Below, piece by piece: positions 4,942 through 9,915 of a DNA stretch of 9,915 nt; the first letter of the stretch is position 1; each line of letters opens with the position of its first letter. The position numbers and the translations under genes are program-made. This DNA is from Bacillota bacterium (GTDB lineage: Bacteria > Bacillota > Clostridia > Acetivibrionales > DTU013). Where the stretch lies: the NCBI GenBank assembly GCA_023411715.1, contig JAEYOM010000204.1, positions 1-9,915 of the forward strand, given 5' to 3'. The notes beneath the pieces were generated by a model, which saw only the letters and a list, made by a program, of their open reading frames with translations, searched no databases and was not told the origin of the DNA.

Positions 4942-6762
4942 ATGAAAGAAATGGGATGTTGTGCTATGTTTTCGTTATTGCCCGCATTCAAAAATATGAA
5001 AATAATGTACAAGATGACGCTTGCGTTTTTGTTAGTGGTATTTATTCCGACAACATTCGTAGGTGTTTTTCTCACGTTCAAATTCCGGCGGGCCGCATTG
5101 GAAAACGCAACTCTGGAAGTCAATAACAGCGTAAGCCGCATCAGTAAACTGACAGCGGACATTTTAAAGGTCCCCGATGACATTTCCTCATATCTGCTCT
5201 TTGACACCAGGCTGGAGGAATTGGTAAATACGAGGTACGATACCGTATTGAGCACTGTACACGCCTATAACAATTATCCTGACATCAAGCAATACCTGCA
5301 GATATACAGTACGCAAATCGCGAATATCCGCCTTTACATTTACAATCCGACACTGCTTGATAATTGGTGCTATATTCAGCCTGACGAGAATATCAAGAAT
5401 TCTTTCTGGTACAAGAATGCAATGGACGCCATAAGATTTTCACTGTGGTATTACATAGGCGATGAAACGAAAAACAACCAGAAATATCTCTCGCTTGTCC
5501 GGAGAATAAGGTTTACCTCTTACAACACGAGCGGTATCCTTGTGGTCAGTCTGGACAGGGAGTATTTAAGCTCCATGCTCAGCCAGGAACCGTTTCAGGT
5601 TTTCATTGTCGATGATTACGGAAACATTGTTGCCACAAACCAAAGCGATTATCTGGGGAAAGCCCTGTACGACAACAGTTTCACAGCTGCACTTCCGGGA
5701 GACGGCGTCGGGACCTTTGATCGGGAAATCGGGGGCAAAGCCTGCAAGATTGTCGTTGAAGAACTGAAGTCGGTGTCAAGTTTTAACGGACTAAGAATAA
5801 TATCAGTTTTTTCGATCGGCGATATAGTAGCGCAAAGCAACCAGATACTAATACAGGGCCTGGTTATTACTCTTGTCAGCGCACTGGCGTCCGGTGTCCT
5901 TATTTATATCGTCTCGTATCTTTTATCAAATAGAATAATGAAATTGAGCAGACATATCAGACAGGTCACTAAAGGAGATCTCGATACAAAATTTGTCATA
6001 TCCGGGAATGACGAGGCAGGGCAGCTGTCCGCCCAGTTCAATTCCATGATAGAAAGCATCAAGCTATTGATTACCGAGGTGAATGAATCAAATACCCAGA
6101 AAAACCAACTAATGATGAAGCAAAACGAATTAAAGCTTAAAATGATGGCGAGCCAGATTAATCCCCATTTTCTGTTCAACGCCCTGGAATCGATACGCCT
6201 GAAGGCGCTGTTAAACGGAGAAAAGGAAGTTTCTCAGATAATTGGAGTGCTGGGAAAGCTTATGAGAAAAAAGCTGGAGATACATGGCAAGGAAATTCCG
6301 CTTAAAAATGAACTGGATATGGTTCGCTGCTATCTTAAAATAGAAAAGTATAGATACGATGAAAGGCTGGACTATGAACTGGCTATCGGGCCGGAATCCG
6401 AGGAAGTAAAAATACCGGCTTTATTAATCCAACCGCTTGTGGAGAATGCGGTACATCACGGCCTTGCAAGTATCAACGGCCAATGCCTTGTGAGTATTAA
6501 AACACAGATTCTGAAGAATGAATTACATGTGTGGGTAACTGACAACGGAGAAGGAATGAGCGAGGAAAAGCTAAAGACTGTGGTCATACAGCTTGATGAA
6601 GAGGATAAACAGGAGAACAGTCATATCGGGCTGAATAATGTGAATATGAGAATAAAGCTTACCTATGGCGAGAAATATGGATTGAAAATAACAAGCAGGC
6701 TGCATGAAGGGACACAGATCCATTTTTCCTTACCTGCTGCAGGAGGGACGGACAATGTTTAA
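4942..6762 (+). CDS. YesM-type sensor histidine kinase
   Basis: Membrane kinase of the YesM/LytS-like class that phosphorylates a YesN-type regulator. A first membrane helix lies at about residues 26-46 and a second at 303-328; the ~255 residues between form an extracellular sensor domain. A HAMP linker follows (about 326-378, with LSRHIRQVTKGDLDTKF and NDEAGQLSAQFNSMI). The kinase motif QINPHFLFNALESI carries the phospho-accepting H409; the ATP-binding part has QPLVENAVHHGL (N502), DNGEGM (534-539) and HIGLNNVNMRI. The 606-aa length is usual. The ATG at 4942 has only AGGA at 4926-4929, 12 bases away; ATG 4951 or ATG 4966, the latter giving MFSLLPAFKNM, are real alternatives. The stop overlaps the next start by 8 bp. 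Ligand unknown, probably a sugar or sugar-binding protein. Confidence 0.94.
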   Translation: MKEMGCCAMFSLLPAFKNMKIMYKMTLAFLLVVFIPTTFVGVFLTFKFRRAALENATLEVNNSVSRISKLTADILKVPDDISSYLLFDTRLEELVNTRYDTVLSTVHAYNNYPDIKQYLQIYSTQIANIRLYIYNPTLLDNWCYIQPDENIKNSFWYKNAMDAIRFSLWYYIGDETKNNQKYLSLVRRIRFTSYNTSGILVVSLDREYLSSMLSQEPFQVFIVDDYGNIVATNQSDYLGKALYDNSFTAALPGDGVGTFDREIGGKACKIVVEELKSVSSFNGLRIISVFSIGDIVAQSNQILIQGLVITLVSALASGVLIYIVSYLLSNRIMKLSRHIRQVTKGDLDTKFVISGNDEAGQLSAQFNSMIESIKLLITEVNESNTQKNQLMMKQNELKLKMMASQINPHFLFNALESIRLKALLNGEKEVSQIIGVLGKLMRKKLEIHGKEIPLKNELDMVRCYLKIEKYRYDERLDYELAIGPESEEVKIPALLIQPLVENAVHHGLASINGQCLVSIKTQILKNELHVWVTDNGEGMSEEKLKTVVIQLDEEDKQENSHIGLNNVNMRIKLTYGEKYGLKITSRLHEGTQIHFSLPAAGGTDNV

Positions 6763-8359
6763 GGTTATGATTGCAGATGATGACAATAATGTCCGCAATG
6801 GACTGGCAGTACTGGTTCCCTGGGCAGAATACGGCTTTGAGATAACCAATTCGGCAATAGACGGCAAAGACGCCTTGGACAAATACAAGGAGCGCTCATA
6901 TGATTTAATTGTAGTCGATATTCAGATGCCGAGAATGGATGGACTCGAGTTGATATCAGCTATACGCGGAATTGATCAGGATATCCATATCCTGGTTCTG
7001 ACAGGACATGCGGAATTCGAATATGCGCGAAAAGCAATAGAATACAGAGTAGACGGGTATATCCTGAAGCCAATCGATGAAGATGAGCTGATTGAAAAGC
7101 TTAAGAAAATCGGTGCGCTCCTTAAAAAGGAAAAAGAAGAGGAGCTGTTTGCAGCCGTGGAAAATACCTCGCGATGTGAAATGCTGGTGCAAACGATATT
7201 ATCCGGAAATACTTTAGAAGCTGCGAAGGAATGGACCGATGATTCAGTCGGCGAATTAAATGAAAGAGCGGTTCAACTCGGTATACTGTGGCCGTCATAC
7301 CAGGTCCTGCTGATTCAACCGGAAGCGGGCGAGGACACGGAAAAGACAACTCATATCAGCATAAGGAAAAATTTGAAGCAGATTTTCAGTAACAACGCAA
7401 AAGGGATCGTTTTTCGTTGGGAAAGCTTCCACGGGGTGCTATTAAATAATTCAATAAAAAGAGAAGAAAGTCTGAAGCATTTGTATGACGAGGTCAATCA
7501 AAGCATGGGTGAAAGAGGTATTGTATTTTTTGCCTCAATAGGTGAACCGGTTTCGAAGCTTATTGATATCACCAAGTCGTACGATACCGCTGCAGGGCTT
7601 TTGAAAAACCGTTTTATTGCGGGTAGCAAGCATATTCTGAGCGCTTTTTCAATGTCGCATTCATACGGGATACCGGATGGTTTCGGAAATGCCGGCAGCT
7701 TCGATATACAGTCTGCCGCAGCAAAGCTGTATTACGCGTTGGATGTCGGGAATACCGAGGCCGTCGGCCAACTGGTCTGCGAATGGGAAAGCGTCATGGC
7801 CGGCAGAGGCTTTTCTGAAAGGACCATTAAAACAAACTTTATGCAGATAATTTCAACAGCCTTGAACAAGCTTTCAAACACCAACAGGATTAGTCAGACC
7901 AAGGTGCAGGAATTTCTTGCCGATTTGTCGGGCATATATGGACAGCTTGATCTGGCGGCGCTCAGGAGCTTTGTTTTAACCCGGCTCGATGACGTTATCG
8001 ATTTGCTTGAGGGCGGAAACAATGAGGATCTTGTCAAAAAGATAAAGGATATCATAGAAAGGAACTATGGCGAAAAGCTCACGCTGGAGGTGTTGGCTGA
8101 CGTCTTCAATTACGGCAGCGGTTATCTCGGGAGACTTTTTAAAAAATATACGGGTGAGAATTTTAATACCTATGTCGACAGAATTAGAATAAACAAGGCA
8201 AAGGAGCTGCTGCAGCAGGGGATGAAGGTCTACCAGGTGGCCGGCAGGATAGGTTATTCGAATGTCGATTATTTTCACAGTAAATTCAGGAAATACGCCG
8301 GGGTTTCTCCTTCCCGGTTCCGCAGGGAGAAAACCGGAGAAACCCCGGTTCAGCTATAA
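6755..8359 (+). CDS. YesN-type response regulator with AraC DNA-binding domain
   Basis: Cytoplasmic partner of the upstream kinase. The receiver domain covers residues 1-120: acidic pocket D8-D10, phospho-accepting D55 in VVDIQMPRMDG, T83 and K105. A poorly conserved linker follows (about 130-425). The C-terminal AraC/XylS domain (about 430-528) has two helix-turn-helix units near 441-463 (TLEVLADVFNYGSGYLGRLFKKYTG) and 491-512 (VYQVAGRIGYSNVDYFHSKFRKY). I chose the ATG at 6755 (534 aa), which starts MFKVMIADDD, has AGGAGGG at 6741-6747 and overlaps the kinase stop, suggesting translational coupling; the ATG at 6704 lies deep inside the kinase gene without such support. The likely target is the sugar transporter downstream. 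Confidence 0.95.
   Translation: MFKVMIADDDNNVRNGLAVLVPWAEYGFEITNSAIDGKDALDKYKERSYDLIVVDIQMPRMDGLELISAIRGIDQDIHILVLTGHAEFEYARKAIEYRVDGYILKPIDEDELIEKLKKIGALLKKEKEEELFAAVENTSRCEMLVQTILSGNTLEAAKEWTDDSVGELNERAVQLGILWPSYQVLLIQPEAGEDTEKTTHISIRKNLKQIFSNNAKGIVFRWESFHGVLLNNSIKREESLKHLYDEVNQSMGERGIVFFASIGEPVSKLIDITKSYDTAAGLLKNRFIAGSKHILSAFSMSHSYGIPDGFGNAGSFDIQSAAAKLYYALDVGNTEAVGQLVCEWESVMAGRGFSERTIKTNFMQIISTALNKLSNTNRISQTKVQEFLADLSGIYGQLDLAALRSFVLTRLDDVIDLLEGGNNEDLVKKIKDIIERNYGEKLTLEVLADVFNYGSGYLGRLFKKYTGENFNTYVDRIRINKAKELLQQGMKVYQVAGRIGYSNVDYFHSKFRKYAGVSPSRFRREKTGETPVQL
8298..8348 (+). repeat. Nested inverted repeats at the 3-prime end of the response regulator gene
   Basis: CCGGGGTTTCTCC (8298-8310) is a perfect 13-bp inverted repeat of 8336-8348, with a 25-nt loop. 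Competing pairings exist: TTTCTCC (8304-8310) with GGAGAAA (8326-8332), and CCGGTT (8314-8319) with AACCGG (8332-8337). All lie inside the last ~20 codons. No T-run follows at once, only an A/T-rich stretch, so it may protect the 3-prime end, terminate weakly, or switch between two folds. Confidence 0.6.
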
Positions 8360-8470
8360 TTATAATTTTAAGATTTACAAATTCTATATGATTTTTGTGC
8401 AAATTTCATGGGTATTATATCCAATCTTCATATTATATAATCTTAATATAAGTTATAGATCTGCGTTATT

Positions 8471-8492
8471 ATGTAAATTAATGTAACATTAA
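8471..8492. promoter_or_regulatory. Candidate operator upstream of the sugar permeases
   Basis: TTAATGT (8478-8484), a central A, and ACATTAA (8486-8492) form a perfect palindrome. In addition ATGTAA occurs at 8471-8476 and 8481-8486, one helical turn apart. It sits 25 bp before the permease start in the A/T-rich 158-bp gap. It could bind the YesN-type regulator (AraC proteins favour direct repeats) or another repressor. A TATAAT at 8436-8441 is the best -10 candidate but has no good -35, which would suit an activator-dependent promoter. Confidence 0.42.
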
Positions 8493-8517
8493 ATTATATA
8501 AATGGGAGAGGATCTGT

Positions 8518-9519
8518 TTGAATTCTTCAGCGACTTCAAATGCGCCCGCGGCTGTAGATAACCCCGTAATTGCCGGAGCCGGGAAAGATCCGGATGTAGC
8601 CAAGGCACGCAGAAAAAGCTTCTGGCGTACAGCCTGGAATCAGCGCTACCTGTACTTTATGTCAATTCCTTTCGTGTTATGGCTGATCCTTTTTAACTAT
8701 GTTCCCATATGGGGCTGGATAATGGCCTTCCAGAATTTCAAACCCGGCAGATCGATTTTTGCCCAGAAGTGGGTCGGCTTGAAAAACTTTATCGAGCTGT
8801 TTTCAGATGAACGTTTCTACCAGGTTATGAGAAATACTCTCGTTATGAGTATACTGGGCCTCATTGTAGGTTTCACAGTTCCCATACTTTTTGCAATCCT
8901 GCTAAACGAAATGCAAACGAGGTGGTATAAAAGAACTGCCCAGACCATATCCTACCTGCCGCATTTTATTTCCTGGGTCGTCGCGGCGGGTATAATTACA
9001 CAGATGCTTTCCAATGATGGTGTCATCAACCAGATACTGACAGCCATGCATGTGGTGGATGAACCGGTTCAGTTCCTTACCAAGGGCGGCCTTTTCTGGT
9101 TTATCGTAACCGCCGCGGATATGTGGAAGGAAACCGGCTGGAATGCGATCATTTTCCTTGCCGCCATATCGGGTATAGACACTGAACTATACCAGGCCGC
9201 ATACGTCGACGGGGCCAACCGTTTCAGGAGGATCTGGCATGTCACACTTCCTGGAATACGTCCTACGATAATCATACTGTTGATAATGTCCATAGGAAAT
9301 CTGATAAGAATCGGCTTCGAAAAGCAATTTTTACTTGGAAACTCGCTGGTTTTGGATTATTCGGAGGTTCTGGACCTGTATGTCATAAATTATGGCATCA
9401 ATCTTATGAGGTTTTCCTTCGGTACGGCAATCGGTGTGTTCAATTCAGTTGTGAGCATTATCCTGCTGGTTGCTTCCAACAAGTTGTTCAAGAAAATTAC
9501 CGGTGAAAGTGTTTATTAA
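8518..9519 (+). CDS. LplB-type sugar ABC transporter permease (CUT1 family)
   Basis: Inner membrane-spanning subunit of a carbohydrate importer, expected to pair with the next permease, an extracellular lipoprotein that binds the sugar, and a shared ATPase, none of the latter two being in the window. A soluble, Ala/Pro-rich N-terminus (1-40) precedes membrane segments near 45-70, 107-130, 145-163, 190-215, 248-266 and 300-320. The typical NYVPIWGWIMAFQNFKPG and the ATPase-coupling EAA loop (YQAAYVDGANRFRRIWHVTLPG, residues 225-246) are clear. The 333-aa length fits. The start is TTG at 8518, with GGGAGAGG at 8504-8511; no ATG lies nearby before the first membrane helix. The substrate is probably an oligosaccharide but cannot be named from the sequence. 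Confidence 0.93.
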   Translation: MNSSATSNAPAAVDNPVIAGAGKDPDVAKARRKSFWRTAWNQRYLYFMSIPFVLWLILFNYVPIWGWIMAFQNFKPGRSIFAQKWVGLKNFIELFSDERFYQVMRNTLVMSILGLIVGFTVPILFAILLNEMQTRWYKRTAQTISYLPHFISWVVAAGIITQMLSNDGVINQILTAMHVVDEPVQFLTKGGLFWFIVTAADMWKETGWNAIIFLAAISGIDTELYQAAYVDGANRFRRIWHVTLPGIRPTIIILLIMSIGNLIRIGFEKQFLLGNSLVLDYSEVLDLYVINYGINLMRFSFGTAIGVFNSVVSIILLVASNKLFKKITGESVY

Positions 9520-9536
9520 AACCAGGAGGCAATAAT

Positions 9537-9915
9537 ATGCAAGTTAATGGGCTTTCAGTAAGAAGTAACGTTATTGACAAGGTTTTCAACATCTGCCTGA
9601 ACATTTTCATGCTGTTTGTAATGATAATCACCGTATATCCATTCTTAAATGTCCTGGCTATTTCACTGAACGATTCCATGGATAGCGTCAGGGGAGGCAT
9701 ATATATATGGCCGCGCGTGTTCACGCTAAAAAATTATGAGACCATTTTCCGTTTCGACACGCTTCTTACGGGATTTGTAAATACGACTCTAAGGACAGTG
9801 ATAGGAACGATCCTTGGGGTATTAAGCGCGTCAATGGTTGCCTACACGTTAAGCTGCCGGGAATTCCAGGCAAGAAAGCTGTTTTCACGGTTGTTCATTT
9901 TCACCATGTATGTTT
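9537..9915 (+). CDS. YtcP-type sugar ABC transporter permease (CUT1 family), 3-prime truncated by window
   Basis: Second permease of the same importer, running off the right edge after 126 codons. It begins MQVNGLSVRSNVIDKVFN, followed by a first membrane helix (about residues 20-42, ending VYPFLNVLAISLND), the family signature GGIYIWPRVFTLKNYETIF (about 54-72), and a second helix starting near 85. The ATG at 9537 follows AGGAGG (9524-9529) by seven bases, and the gap to the previous gene is 17 bp, so the two are co-transcribed. A binding lipoprotein gene would be expected next. The frame shows no stop or frameshift in the visible part. Confidence 0.92.
   Translation, partial: MQVNGLSVRSNVIDKVFNICLNIFMLFVMIITVYPFLNVLAISLNDSMDSVRGGIYIWPRVFTLKNYETIFRFDTLLTGFVNTTLRTVIGTILGVLSASMVAYTLSCREFQARKLFSRLFIFTMYV

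Noticed and set aside
4951..4968. Later starts for the kinase (ATG 4951, ATG 4966)
   Set aside because: Not excluded, but the first ATG has the nearest thing to a ribosome binding site (AGGA), so it was kept with a note.
8262..8486. 74-codon open frame overlapping the end of the response regulator gene
   Set aside because: Its first part is out of frame within a conserved AraC domain and the rest is random A/T-rich spacer translation; no ribosome binding site.

Overview
The window looks like a chromosomal piece of an endospore-forming, Gram-positive anaerobe of the class Clostridia. This rests on spoIIGA-sigE-sigG with an adjacent YlmC/YmxH-type PRC-barrel gene and nrdR, on strong AGGAGG-type ribosome binding sites, and on a YesM/YesN system beside LplB/YtcP-type sugar permeases. 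That last combination is common in fibre-degrading Clostridia and Paenibacillus. The genus cannot be fixed from the sequence. All recognised genes lie on the + strand.

Layout: (1) 1-813 is an ABC-2 permease whose first ~41 visible residues look like the C-terminal tail of an ABC ATPase, so it appears to be a deletion-born fusion. (2) 814-1091 is non-coding and holds a possible Spo0A-controlled promoter. (3) 1092-3651 is the compartment-specific sigma cluster: SpoIIGA (protease), pro-SigE (mother cell) and SigG (forespore). (4) 3652-4736 holds a terminator, a small PRC-barrel sporulation-family gene and the ribonucleotide reductase repressor NrdR, closed by a terminator. (5) 4884-8359 is a new transcription unit with a good SigA promoter, encoding a YesM-type histidine kinase and a YesN-type AraC response regulator that overlap by 8 bp. 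(6) 8518-9915 holds two CUT1 sugar ABC permeases, the second cut by the window edge.

How the parts work together: SpoIIGA cleaves the N-terminal pro-sequence of SigE after septation. sigG follows sigE with no terminator between them, yet it carries its own SigF/SigG-type promoter. A hairpin would hide the sigG ribosome binding site only in read-through RNA from upstream, because its left arm lies inside the sigG promoter spacer. This layout could keep SigG from being made in the wrong compartment or too early, and it is the most interesting regulatory structure I see. The kinase/regulator pair probably senses an extracellular sugar or a binding-protein signal and switches on the adjacent sugar importer.

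I see no CRISPR array, transposase, rRNA or convincing tRNA. No wholly unknown gene system is evident; the novelty is in the regulatory DNA and the broken or fused transporter gene at the left edge.
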